Shown: positions 16,945-25,524 of the stretch, piece by piece | Position numbering within the stretch: the first letter of the stretch is position 1 | Layout of the letters: each line of letters begins with the position of its first letter | Assembly: GCA_039679375.1 (NCBI GenBank) | Contig: JBDKVA010000131.1 | Coordinates: forward strand, 75,264-139,263 | Direction of reading: 5' to 3' | Length of the DNA stretch: 64,000 nucleotides | Origin: JBDKVA01 sp039679375 | Lineage (GTDB): Bacteria; Bacillota; Clostridia; Acetivibrionales; DTU013 | Made by a program: the position numbers and the translations under genes | The notes under the pieces: generated by a model | Database searches by the model: none | What the model was told of the DNA's origin: nothing | Seen by the model: the letters and a program-made list of their open reading frames with translations, nothing else

Positions 16945-16974
16945 TTGATATATTGCCGTTGTTCACAATATTAT
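16945..16974 (+). promoter_or_regulatory. Candidate promoter of the SLH/GH18 and GT-C operon
   Basis: TTGATA (16945-16950) and TATTAT (16969-16974) with an 18-base spacer, about 105 bases before the SLH protein start. Confidence 0.45.
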
Positions 16975-17078
16975 GTTAAACTATTGTTATGGCGAAAAAA
17001 GCACAAGTTTGTCATAAATTATACTTTGGATTTATAAAAAACATTTGCTTGAGTTAACAAGCTGTGAAAAATGGAAGG

Positions 17079-18860
17079 ATGAGAAAATTGACCCGTTACA
17101 TAAAAGCACTCTGTATAATGATCCTGATTATTTATATAATTTCATTTCAACCCCTGGCTTTTGCAGAAAATACCGCATCGTCCGATATTCCCTTCACAGA
17201 CGTACCAAAAACAAGCTATGCGTTCAGCGCGATAAATGAACTCAGACAGTTGGGAATCACGAATGGCATCGGAAATAATTTGTTTGGTTACGGTCAAACT
17301 GTTACAAGAGGAGAGTTCGTCACATTCCTCGTCCGGTTGATGGGCTGGGAGCAAATCACTCCTGTTAGCGGTTCATTTTCCGATAACCGGGATACCTTAA
17401 AATTTTTCTATAGTTCTGTGGAAACGGCATTGGCAAAAGGCGTTATTTCAAAAGAACCCGGGAACTTCAGGCCGCTGGATGCTATTACGCGGGAGGAAGC
17501 TGCAATTATGCTTGTAAATTGCCTGGGTTACGGCACACTGGCCGGGCAGTTGGACTATTTTAGTAAACCCTTCCCTGATGTGGAAAATCATATCGGCTAT
17601 ATTACTATAGCCAGAGATCTGGGAATTTTCAACGGTACATCCATAGGCTTTGAACCGGATGGCAGCGCGCTCCGCGAACAGGTGGCCGCCATTCTGGTCA
17701 GAATGTCAAATGCATTAAAGAGGCCTGTGAAGGACCTGAATGCCTTCTACGCAATCAGCTCCTCCTCTCAACAGGACAAAATAGCCGACCTTTCTTCCAT
17801 ATGCTTTGGATGGAGCAGCCTTTCATATGATGAAAAGAGCGGAAATATCGTTGTCAACAATTCCAGATCTGACCTCGGTTATAACGATTATTACCTTCCT
17901 GCCGGTTTTACACAAAGGCTGGCATCCGCAAAGCAGGCCGGCATTCCGGCGCTGCTTATGCTGTATTCCACACAGAACTTTAAAATGAAAAATCCTGATA
18001 CGGACCTTACAACCGGTATTCCGGAATATGTTCTGGCTCATCCGGAGGTATACCGAAAGCTCATCAACGATATAATATTAAGTATCAATAACACAACGCT
18101 TGGAAGTGAAACCGGTTCATTCGACGGAGTTGTTATTGACATGGAAGGATTGAAGGGTGCTGATCTTAAGCAAAGCTTCAATGATTTTCTGAAGGAACTC
18201 AAAACGGCACTGGATAAGGAAAATAAAAAGCTCTACGTTGCCGTGCATCCGCTGATCCATCCCAAAAGAAGCGCTGTGTGCATGGATGGCTACGATTACA
18301 GGACAATTGGATCATTGGCTGATAAGGTAATCCTGATGGCTCATGATTATGATGCTAAAAAGCTGACTCAGGCAGATATGGACAGAGGGTTCGATATAAC
18401 GCCTCTTACACCTCTTGAGGATGTATATTATGCGTTGCAGACTATTACCGATAAGACGGATGGTGTTTTGGACAAAACAAAAATCATGCTCCAACTGTCT
18501 TTCGATTGGACGGTCTGGCATGAAAAAGATGGCAAGATTCTAAATTCCGTTCACGACAGCTTCAGTATGGAAAACTTCATCAAGCTGCTTGAAAGTGACA
18601 CGCCTTTATCCTTTAATTATTCGGAAGAATATGCAAATCCCTACATAAAATATACTGACCCGAAATCCGGTGTTGAAAATACGGTCTGGTATGAAAATAC
18701 TTCGAGTATTTTGGAGAAAATAAAACTGGCAAGGCTTTTTGGCATACAGGGCATATCCCTGTGGCGCCTTGGACAGATACCCGATTATCAGCCGGCCGAC
18801 AAAGACGTGCACGAAATGGATATTTGGCAAAGCGTATTGAATGAAATGGAGAAAAGGTAA
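17079..18860 (+). CDS. Secreted SLH-domain protein with GH18-like module
   Basis: A cell-surface protein of about 593 residues. A signal peptide (hydrophobic core ALCIMILIIYIISF, likely cut after AFA) is followed by three SLH repeats at about residues 35-90, 95-150 and 160-215, which should bind secondary cell-wall polymer. The C-terminal 350 residues resemble glycoside hydrolase family 18 as in spore-wall hydrolases, with GSFDGVVIDMEGL supplying the DGxxIDxE catalytic pattern. The start is uncertain: GTG 17064, ATG 17079 or TTG 17088; GGAAGG sits just before the ATG and is best spaced for the TTG. It is two bases from the next gene, a membrane glycosyltransferase-like protein. Confidence 0.88.
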   Translation: MRKLTRYIKALCIMILIIYIISFQPLAFAENTASSDIPFTDVPKTSYAFSAINELRQLGITNGIGNNLFGYGQTVTRGEFVTFLVRLMGWEQITPVSGSFSDNRDTLKFFYSSVETALAKGVISKEPGNFRPLDAITREEAAIMLVNCLGYGTLAGQLDYFSKPFPDVENHIGYITIARDLGIFNGTSIGFEPDGSALREQVAAILVRMSNALKRPVKDLNAFYAISSSSQQDKIADLSSICFGWSSLSYDEKSGNIVVNNSRSDLGYNDYYLPAGFTQRLASAKQAGIPALLMLYSTQNFKMKNPDTDLTTGIPEYVLAHPEVYRKLINDIILSINNTTLGSETGSFDGVVIDMEGLKGADLKQSFNDFLKELKTALDKENKKLYVAVHPLIHPKRSAVCMDGYDYRTIGSLADKVILMAHDYDAKKLTQADMDRGFDITPLTPLEDVYYALQTITDKTDGVLDKTKIMLQLSFDWTVWHEKDGKILNSVHDSFSMENFIKLLESDTPLSFNYSEEYANPYIKYTDPKSGVENTVWYENTSSILEKIKLARLFGIQGISLWRLGQIPDYQPADKDVHEMDIWQSVLNEMEKR

Positions 18861-18862
18861 GC

Positions 18863-20833
18863 TTGAACAGTATCATAGCAATGGAATGGATTGAAGATAA
18901 GTTTAAAAATAAGATCCCGGCATACGGTACGATCGCCGTTGCAGCTTTGATTTCCTACTGCAACAGTTTTTCAGTCCCTTTTTTGCTGGATGATTTCGGA
19001 TCGATATCAAATAACTATGCCATACAAAAACTGTTTGATTTCGCGGCACTATGGAAGTTTTATGCCAACAGGATCGTTCTTTATTTTACCCTTTCCATAA
19101 ATTATGCCATACATGATAACGGCGTGGAAGGCTATCATATAACCAATCTGATGATACATATCCTAAACGGGATACTGTTTTATATGATATTGAAAAGGAT
19201 GCTCACACTACCCTATTTCAAAGGCAAGCTCATATCGCAATACAGTACGTCGGTTTCGGTGATTTCTGCGGTACTCTTTGTCTGCCATCCGATCCAGGTG
19301 AATGCGGTGACCTATATTGTGCAGCGGACAGCTTCACTGGCAGCAACCTTTTACATGCTGGCCATCCTTTTTTTTATCAATTACAGGATGAGCGGTAAAT
19401 TATACCGGTACCTTCTTACATTTCTATTTACCGTACTGGCGATGTTTACAAAAGAAAACACCATAACCATACCTTTTATGCTCCTCTTGATCGAATTCAT
19501 GTTCTTTCTGAAGGATGGTAAAACCTCGTGGATTAAAAGGATATTGATCTTCCTTCCTCTTTTTGCTACCGTATCTCTGATACCGGCCACGAATCTGCTA
19601 CTGAAAGGCTACAGCCAGAGCGACCCCAACGTTAGCTTCAAAGCAAGTACATCAATGGACCGGTTTCAATATTTCTATACGCAGTTGAACGTAATCATTC
19701 TTTATATCAGGCTGATGTTCCTTCCGGTCAATCAGAATTTTGACTATAGTAACGATTACCCTGTTTCAACGAGCATCTGGGAGAATTATTCCTATGTTTC
19801 ACTTATCATACTGGTACTGATTGGGTTATTCTCTATTTACACAATAAAAAGAAATCGTATTGTATCATTTGGTATATTATGGTTTTTTATAGGACTTGCA
19901 GTTGAATCCAGCTTCATATCCATCAAGGATGTGTATTTTGAGCACCGACTCTACTTTCCGGCCGCGGGCTTTATCATGTTTCTTATCGGTATGATTTTTT
20001 ACGAGAAAAGGCAAAAAAGCATTAAAACATCAAAAGATACGGAAGCGGTGCCAGCTTTAGCGTTAAACGAAATTCTACAGGAAATACCCGAGTGGCAAGA
20101 CGTAATTCTACATGATAAGACCGGGCATCAAATTGACGCTCTGCCAGAAATATCCGATGATCAAGTAAAAAAAATACTTAGCTTTCATAATCCTATAAAA
20201 AGAAGCTATCTTGTCCATACACCCATACAGGCTTTATTGATTATCGCAATACTTCTCATACCACTATATACCGGACTTACGCTCCGAAGAAATTATATTT
20301 ACAGTGACAGCATACGGCTATGGAGTGATGTCGTTAAGAAGGCGCCGGGCAGTGACCGGGCTCACAGCGTCCTGGCTACAGGTTATTTGAATGCATATGA
20401 TGACAAAGAAAAAAATATTGAGTATCTCGATGTTGCAGAACAGGAATTCAAAAAGGCAATTGAAATCTATTATTACAACAGCACTGCTCACTGCAACCTG
20501 TCAAAGGTATACCTGTTGAAGGAGGAATACCAGAAATGTATTGATGAAGCCAGGAAAACCTTGAATATAAGTAATTCGGAATATGCACATTTCAACATGG
20601 GTTCAGCCTATAAAAAGCTTGGTAAAACTCAGGAAGCCCTGGATTCTTTTAAAGCCGGGTATGAATTCAACAAGCGCAGTACTTTTATATTAAAGGCGCT
20701 TGGTGACACTTACTTTGAAACGGGCAATTATGAGGAAGCAAAAAGGTATTACGAAGAGTACCTGGAAAATAATAAACGCTTTAACAGTAAGGATGTACAG
20801 GAAAAATTAAAACAAATCGAAGAAAAAACCTGA
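18863..20833 (+). CDS. TMTC-like GT-C membrane protein with C-terminal TPRs
   Basis: A 656-residue protein. About the first 400 residues hold ten or so membrane helices with a DD pair after the first (PFLLDDFGS), a typical acidic catalytic loop of GT-C glycosyltransferases. FVCHPIQVNAVTYIVQRTAS resembles the conserved loop of TMTC-type proteins, and FEHRLYFPAAG is also characteristic. The C-terminal 150 residues form TPR units, for example AEQEFKKAIEIYYYNSTAH. It may transfer a sugar from a lipid carrier to secreted proteins, plausibly the SLH partner encoded two bases upstream. The TTG start has AAAAGG five bases upstream; an ATG at 18881 is an alternative. Confidence 0.78.
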   Translation: MNSIIAMEWIEDKFKNKIPAYGTIAVAALISYCNSFSVPFLLDDFGSISNNYAIQKLFDFAALWKFYANRIVLYFTLSINYAIHDNGVEGYHITNLMIHILNGILFYMILKRMLTLPYFKGKLISQYSTSVSVISAVLFVCHPIQVNAVTYIVQRTASLAATFYMLAILFFINYRMSGKLYRYLLTFLFTVLAMFTKENTITIPFMLLLIEFMFFLKDGKTSWIKRILIFLPLFATVSLIPATNLLLKGYSQSDPNVSFKASTSMDRFQYFYTQLNVIILYIRLMFLPVNQNFDYSNDYPVSTSIWENYSYVSLIILVLIGLFSIYTIKRNRIVSFGILWFFIGLAVESSFISIKDVYFEHRLYFPAAGFIMFLIGMIFYEKRQKSIKTSKDTEAVPALALNEILQEIPEWQDVILHDKTGHQIDALPEISDDQVKKILSFHNPIKRSYLVHTPIQALLIIAILLIPLYTGLTLRRNYIYSDSIRLWSDVVKKAPGSDRAHSVLATGYLNAYDDKEKNIEYLDVAEQEFKKAIEIYYYNSTAHCNLSKVYLLKEEYQKCIDEARKTLNISNSEYAHFNMGSAYKKLGKTQEALDSFKAGYEFNKRSTFILKALGDTYFETGNYEEAKRYYEEYLENNKRFNSKDVQEKLKQIEEKT

Positions 20834-20854
20834 TTCCCTTTTTTGCAGCAATGT

Positions 20855-21139
20855 TTAAAGCGGCATGATCAGAATATCGCCTTCATATATATCACAATCC
20901 GTCATATGATTGGCTTTTTCTATCTTATGAATATACTGGCGTATATCTCCGCCTGTGCCGTATTCCTTCGCCAGATCCCACAATGTATCTCCCTTTTCCA
21001 CTGTTACAGTCATATATTCTTTGTCCGTATCTGCTCCGTTAACGTTCACAGCAAACAGGATGCAGGATAATGTGATCGTTACAAGCATGATAAAAGAATA
21101 AAAACGTTTTCGATTCTTTAAAACAAGCCTTCCGTTCAT
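20855..21139 (-). CDS. LysM-domain protein, YneA-like SOS cell-division inhibitor candidate
   Basis: A 94-residue protein with an N-terminal membrane anchor (residues 14-34) and a C-terminal LysM domain (TVEKGDTLWDLAKEYGTGGD, ending GDILIMPL), which binds peptidoglycan. The start at 21139 has GGGAGG eight bases before ATG; the longer frame to 21301 would run across the SOS boxes and lexA start and is rejected. Its architecture, its divergence from lexA and an SOS box inside its promoter match YneA of Bacillus, which halts division after DNA damage. Assignment to that function rests on context, as sequence conservation in YneA is low. Confidence 0.82.
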   Translation of the reverse strand: MNGRLVLKNRKRFYSFIMLVTITLSCILFAVNVNGADTDKEYMTVTVEKGDTLWDLAKEYGTGGDIRQYIHKIEKANHMTDCDIYEGDILIMPL

Positions 21140-21155
21140 TACAGCAACCTCCCAA

Positions 21156-21227
21156 AGAACATTTGTTCTGATAATATTATAATCGAACATTTGTTCCCTT
21201 GTCAATATTATTTCGAACATTTGTTTG
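21156..21227. promoter_or_regulatory. Three LexA (SOS) boxes
   Basis: Three near-identical dyads of the Gram-positive type: AGAACATTTGTTCT (21156-21169), CGAACATTTGTTCC (21184-21197) and CGAACATTTGTTTG (21214-21227). Centres are 28 and 30 bases apart, close to three helical turns, so LexA dimers could bind one face of the DNA. Box 2 lies inside the yneA-like promoter spacer, and box 3 overlaps the lexA -35 box. Confidence 0.93.
21176..21205 (-). promoter_or_regulatory. Promoter of the yneA-like gene
   Basis: TTGACA (21200-21205) and TATAAT (21176-21181) on the minus strand with an 18-base spacer containing SOS box 2. Confidence 0.78.
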
Positions 21228-21253
21228 ACTTTTTTTTGTACTTTTATTATAAT
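21225..21253 (+). promoter_or_regulatory. lexA promoter
   Basis: TTGACT (21225-21230) and TATAAT (21248-21253), 17-base spacer. SOS box 3 overlaps the -35, as expected for autorepression. Confidence 0.8.
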
Positions 21254-21304
21254 GATAATGGAAATTGATATGAAGAATTCCGTTTTTATGAAGGGGTGCA
21301 ATCA

Positions 21305-21952
21305 ATGAATAAAAAGCCTAACGATAAACAGCAGCAAATTCTGGACTTTGTCAACAGAGAAGTGGAAGAGAAAGGTTATCCGCCATCTGTCCGCGAAATT
21401 TGCAGCGCTGTCGGTTTTAAGTCCACGTCTACCGTTCATGGCTATCTGGAGAGGCTTGAAAAAAGCGGTCTGATTACAAAGGATCCTACAAAGCCAAGAG
21501 CTTTAAGGGTCGTTGGCAATAAAAAAACCTACCTAACGGAGAATGGTACGGCAAAAGATTATTATTCAAGGCGTGAGCTTGTCGATGTGCCGATCGTCGG
21601 GAAGGTAACAGCCGGAATGCCTATCCTTGCGGTAGAAAACATTGAAGATACTTTTCCTCTTCCTGTTGATTTTGTTCAAAATTCGACTGCTTTCATGCTC
21701 AAGATTCAGGGAGACAGCATGATAGAAGCCGGTATCCTCGACAAGGATCTTGTTCTTGTAAAGCAGCAGTCAACAGCCATAAATGGAGATATCGTCGTGG
21801 CTCTGATCGGAGACGAAGCTACTGTAAAAACCTTTTACAAAGAAAAGGGCTATGTCAGGCTTCAGCCACAAAATCAGTATATGGATCCCATTATTGTCCG
21901 TGAAAATCTTTCCATTCTCGGGAAAGTAATAGGTGTGTTCAGAAGGATGTAA
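21305..21952 (+). CDS. lexA: SOS repressor LexA
   Basis: A 215-residue LexA. The N-terminal winged helix-turn-helix has GYPPSVREICSAVGFKSTST near residue 22. The self-cleavage Ala-Gly is in VTAGMPI near residue 103, the catalytic serine in QGDSMIEAG near 139, and the lysine in EATVKTF near 176, so it should be a functional autoprotease triggered by RecA. I chose the ATG at 21305, with AAGGGG eight bases upstream, over a GTG three codons earlier. It is divergent from the yneA-like gene and shares three SOS boxes with it. Confidence 0.97.
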   Translation: MNKKPNDKQQQILDFVNREVEEKGYPPSVREICSAVGFKSTSTVHGYLERLEKSGLITKDPTKPRALRVVGNKKTYLTENGTAKDYYSRRELVDVPIVGKVTAGMPILAVENIEDTFPLPVDFVQNSTAFMLKIQGDSMIEAGILDKDLVLVKQQSTAINGDIVVALIGDEATVKTFYKEKGYVRLQPQNQYMDPIIVRENLSILGKVIGVFRRM

Positions 21953-22008
21953 TATTTTTGCTTTGTAATGTAATTTTCTATTGGATATTTTAAGTGTGCT
22001 AATGAACC

Positions 22009-22067
22009 AAAAAAGAACAGGATTGCCGGCGCATAGAGCAAATGAACGCAGCAATATTGTTCTTTTT
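22009..22067 (+). terminator. lexA terminator
   Basis: An imperfect stem between AAAAAGAACAGGATTGC and GCAATATTGTTCTTTTT, ending in a T-rich run on the plus strand, about 60 bases after the lexA stop. Confidence 0.6.
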
Positions 22068-22076
22068 ATTGTCTAC

Positions 22077-22170
22077 ATTGAATGAACTAATTTTCTTGAC
22101 GAATATCTTCGCAAACAGCAGTGATTCTATGATGTTTAAGAAGACAGGCGTGTAGAAAATTTCATTCAAT
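22077..22170 (+). repeat. Family A palindromic element, copy A2
   Basis: Same orientation as A1. The inner arms differ from A1 (TCTTCGCAAACA on the left, TGTTTAAGAAGA on the right), so part of the stem is disrupted while the outer ends are intact. It lies nine bases beyond the hfq stop, between hfq and the lexA terminator. Confidence 0.9.
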
Positions 22171-22179
22171 TAATTTACA

Positions 22180-22437
22180 TTAAATTGAGTTTATTTCCTT
22201 ACTGACACTGTCATTAAAAATAAAGTTGACAACCTTCATCGGACTGATCGTTGAAATAGCGTGCTTGTATACCAACTGCTGCCTGCCCTCCGTATCAAGT
22301 ACAACAGTAAAGTTGTCGAAGCCTTTTACCATTCCTTTCAGCTGAAAACCATTTGTCAGATAAATGGTAACGGCAATATGTTCCTTCCTTACCTGATTCA
22401 AAAATACATCCTGTAAATTGATATTAGCCTTGTTCAC
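22180..22437 (-). CDS. hfq: RNA chaperone Hfq
   Basis: An 85-residue Hfq, a ring-forming Sm-like protein that binds small RNAs and mRNAs. INLQDVFLNQVRKEHIAVTI and YLTNGFQLKGMVKGFDNF are the Sm1 region, and YKHAISTI the Sm2 motif (usually YKHAIST). The start is GTG at 22437: AAGGAGG lies eight bases upstream, and VNKANINLQDVF matches the usual N-terminus. The ATG ten codons earlier precedes that ribosome binding site and is a spurious start. It is the last gene of the mutS-mutL-miaA-hfq group. Confidence 0.96.
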   Translation of the reverse strand: MNKANINLQDVFLNQVRKEHIAVTIYLTNGFQLKGMVKGFDNFTVVLDTEGRQQLVYKHAISTISPMKVVNFIFNDSVSKEINSI

Positions 22438-22505
22438 TTGAAAATCCTCCTTAAATGAATAATTCATGCTTTTGTGATTTATTATATATAGGATTTAGTT
22501 TAATT

Positions 22506-23450
22506 CTACAAGATAATTCCAAATGTTGCAATACACTCTTGAATTATTTTTTGTGCAACCTCCCTAAAATCAGAATTCTCATTCATTTCCAGCCAATGTA
22601 TTTCTTCCAACCTGTTGAACCAGGTCATTTGTCTTTTGGCATAATGCCGCGTATCCCGTTTCAGTATGTATATGGTTTCTTCCAGTGAGTGTTCGCCTTT
22701 CAAATAGCCGGCGATTTCCTTGTAACCTATCCCCTGCATCGCCGTTGTACCTTTATCATAGCCAAGATCCATCAGTTTTCTTACTTCTTCTACCAAACCG
22801 GATTGAAGCATGTTGTCCACTCTTTTTTCTATCCTTTCGTAGAGCTTGCTCCGGTCCCATTTAAGGCCAAATACAATATACCGGTACGGTGGCGGTTCTT
22901 GCCTTGACAACCTGGCATGCTCCGAAATCGGTTTATTTGTATGAGTGTAAACTTCAATTGCCCTGATGACTCTTTTCACATCGTTTTCATGGATCTTTGA
23001 TGCAGCTTCAGGGTCAATTGCAGCAAGCCTTTCATACAAATGCCTGTTCCCCTTCTCTTTTGCTTCATTTTTCAGTGCTTCCCGTAATTCTTCGTCACAA
23101 ATTGTTTCAGAGAAGTTGATATTGTATAGAAGGGAGTTGATATAAAGTCCTGTTCCGCCGACAACGATCGCCCGTTTTCCTTCGCTTAGTATTTGCGCTA
23201 TGTATTTCAAAGCCAATTCCCGGTATTTCGCTACACTGAAATTCTCATCCGGATCCACTTCGTCAATCAAATAATGCCGGATCCCGGCTCTCTCTCCGGC
23301 ATCGGGCTTTGCTGTGCCGATATCCATATACCGGTATATCTGCATGGAATCAGACGAGACGATGCTTGCGCCAATTCTCTTTGCCAGTTCGATCGACACT
23401 CCTGTTTTTCCGGAAGCTGTCGGGCCTACGAGTACGATCACAGGCTCCAT
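22506..23450 (-). CDS. miaA: tRNA dimethylallyltransferase MiaA
   Basis: A 314-residue enzyme that adds the dimethylallyl group to N6 of A37 in tRNAs reading UNN codons. It has the P-loop LVGPTASGKTGVSIELAKR near residue 7, SSDSMQIYRYMDIGTAKP near 33, and the DMAPP/tRNA segment AIVVGGTGLYINSLLYNINF near 95. Length is normal. It lies between mutL and hfq as in many Firmicutes. Its product is the substrate of MiaB, encoded upstream in the same gene cluster. Confidence 0.96.
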   Translation of the reverse strand: MEPVIVLVGPTASGKTGVSIELAKRIGASIVSSDSMQIYRYMDIGTAKPDAGERAGIRHYLIDEVDPDENFSVAKYRELALKYIAQILSEGKRAIVVGGTGLYINSLLYNINFSETICDEELREALKNEAKEKGNRHLYERLAAIDPEAASKIHENDVKRVIRAIEVYTHTNKPISEHARLSRQEPPPYRYIVFGLKWDRSKLYERIEKRVDNMLQSGLVEEVRKLMDLGYDKGTTAMQGIGYKEIAGYLKGEHSLEETIYILKRDTRHYAKRQMTWFNRLEEIHWLEMNENSDFREVAQKIIQECIATFGIIL

Positions 23451-23503
23451 GAATTCTGACGAACCCCCTCTCCATTTACCAATTGTACCCAGTACACTAT
23501 TAT

Positions 23504-25516
23504 TTATACAATACGTTTAAACAATTTTTCAAGTTCATATCGTTTGACGCGAAGTATTGCGGGCCGTCCATGCGGGCATGTATAAGGATTCTCGAGTTCC
23601 GACAGTTTATGCAGCAAAGCCTCGATTTCCCGTTCATCCAGTTTCTTATGCGCTTTGACGGCTGACTTGCATGCCATCGTGTATAATAGCTCGTCGGCTG
23701 AAGCATTTTTATGTGCATTGCTTTCATTTATCACGAAATCAAGTGTGTTCAGGAATAGTTCTCTGGCGTTCAAACCATCATCGTCAAACGGAGCGGAACG
23801 CAGAATGATGGAATTCACACCGAAGCTTTCGTATGTAAAACCCAGTTTTTCAAAGAACGGCGACTCGCTTAAGGCAAACTGGCATTCTCCGGCAGTCAGC
23901 TCAATCGGGATCACCGATATCAGCGTCTGAGAGACCGGTTCATTTTTTTCATATGCCGCTTTCAATTCTTCGTACCGGATCCGTTCATGGGCAGCGTGCT
24001 GGTCAAGCAGAAGCAGCTCATCTTCCCGCTCAAGCAGGATATAGGTGAAGAAAGCCTGGCCTATCAGCCTTGTCCCTTCAAACAGATTCTTATTTGCCGT
24101 TTTCTGTCCGGATGCTTCAGCAGCTTTATGTGCATCCGCCAGTTCCGCAGTGCTTTCATTTATTCTGTTTCCATATTCCATTTTACTTTCAGAGACAACT
24201 CCGGTTCCGGCAGATGCCTCCTTAGTAAGATTTCCCGGGGAAACACATTTGTTTTCATTATTATCTGCTATTGCCGTACTTACTTCGTGTACAGCATTCT
24301 GCATATCGGAATGATCTTCCGAATTGGCTGCCATTCGGTTGTTTTCTGAAATCGTAATTGCTTTATTATCCAACTTTCCGGCTATGGCATCCGCTCTTTT
24401 TTGATCCAATTCCTTTTTGACCCATTCGAACGATTGTTGTGTAAATGTTGGTTTTTCAGCCGTCCGGTCTACAAAGTTATATGCCTTTTTGTCCTCTTTA
24501 CTATTTGCTGAAACGGTTCGTATGGACGTTTGTGACAAAAGTGCGCTGTTAACCGCATGGTAAACTGCCCGATATATATCCTGTTCACTGGAGAATTTTA
24601 CTTCCATTTTGGACGGATGGACATTGACATCTGTTAAGGCCGGATTCAGCCGGATATCGAGCAATGCGAAGGCGTATTTGTTTTTCATCAGGAATGTTTC
24701 GTATGCGGCATCCAGTGCTGCCGTTATAGTTTTACTCCTGATATACCTCCTGTTGATATAAAAGGACTGCTGATTTCTGCTTGATCGTGATAATTCGGCC
24801 TTTCCCACATACCCATAAATTTTTACACGAGTATCATCATAATTTATTTCGACCAGCTGTTTCGAAACCTCGGCGCCATAAACGCTGAATATGGCGCTCT
24901 TTAAATCTCCATTACCTGGGGTATGCAAAAGGACGGCGCCATTGCTGACCAACTTGAATGAAATGTCCGGATATCCAAGGGACAACCGACTCAAAACATC
25001 TGCTACATAACCTGCTTCTGTGGAATCTTTTTTCAGGAACTTATATCTTGCAGGCGTATTGAAAAACAGCTCCTTTACCGTAATTGTCGTGCCGACAGGA
25101 CATCCTATCGGCTTTACATTTATTACATTTCCGCCCTTCACTTCTATGCCGGTTCCCTGGATTGCACTTTTTACCCTTGTAGAGAGCTGAACAGCCGAAA
25201 CAGCTGCGATGCTTGCCAGAGCCTCACCTCTGAAGCCCATGCTGGAGATGGATTCAAGATCGTCAGCCCTTCTGATTTTACTTGTCGCATGGCGTTCAAA
25301 TGCTATTTCAACATCATCGTCCGCGATGCCTCCTCCATTATCGATCACGCGGATAAATGAAATGCCGCCGTTCCTGATTTCCACCTGGATAACGGTCGCT
25401 CCTGCATCTATCGAATTTTCAACGAGCTCCTTGATCACGGAAGCCGGCCTTTCAATTACTTCGCCCGCAGCTATTTTATTTGCCGTGTTTTCATCCAGTA
25501 TGATGATTTTACCCAT
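23504..25516 (-). CDS. mutL: DNA mismatch repair protein MutL
   Basis: A 670-residue MutL. The GHKL ATPase is at the N-terminus: ENSIDAGATVIQVEIRNGG, then DNGGGIADDD, ATSKI and SMGFRGEALASIA. A variable linker spans about 345-475. The C-terminal domain holds DQHAAHERIRYEEL, the metal-binding DQHAxxExxxxE motif of endonuclease-type MutL, as expected where MutH is absent, and CPHGRPAIL near the end. The ATG at 25516 gives the standard MGKIIILDENTANKIAAGEV; a TTG four codons earlier overlaps the mutS stop. It is probably translationally linked to mutS. Confidence 0.97.
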   Translation of the reverse strand: MGKIIILDENTANKIAAGEVIERPASVIKELVENSIDAGATVIQVEIRNGGISFIRVIDNGGGIADDDVEIAFERHATSKIRRADDLESISSMGFRGEALASIAAVSAVQLSTRVKSAIQGTGIEVKGGNVINVKPIGCPVGTTITVKELFFNTPARYKFLKKDSTEAGYVADVLSRLSLGYPDISFKLVSNGAVLLHTPGNGDLKSAIFSVYGAEVSKQLVEINYDDTRVKIYGYVGKAELSRSSRNQQSFYINRRYIRSKTITAALDAAYETFLMKNKYAFALLDIRLNPALTDVNVHPSKMEVKFSSEQDIYRAVYHAVNSALLSQTSIRTVSANSKEDKKAYNFVDRTAEKPTFTQQSFEWVKKELDQKRADAIAGKLDNKAITISENNRMAANSEDHSDMQNAVHEVSTAIADNNENKCVSPGNLTKEASAGTGVVSESKMEYGNRINESTAELADAHKAAEASGQKTANKNLFEGTRLIGQAFFTYILLEREDELLLLDQHAAHERIRYEELKAAYEKNEPVSQTLISVIPIELTAGECQFALSESPFFEKLGFTYESFGVNSIILRSAPFDDDGLNARELFLNTLDFVINESNAHKNASADELLYTMACKSAVKAHKKLDEREIEALLHKLSELENPYTCPHGRPAILRVKRYELEKLFKRIV

Positions 25517-25524
25517 AAAACATT

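Noticed and set aside
21140..21301. N-terminal extension of the yneA-like frame
   Set aside because: It runs across the SOS boxes and the lexA promoter; a proper ribosome binding site marks the start at 21139.
22438..22467. ATG start ten codons upstream for hfq
   Set aside because: The strong ribosome binding site lies downstream of it and points to the GTG at 22437, which gives the family N-terminus.
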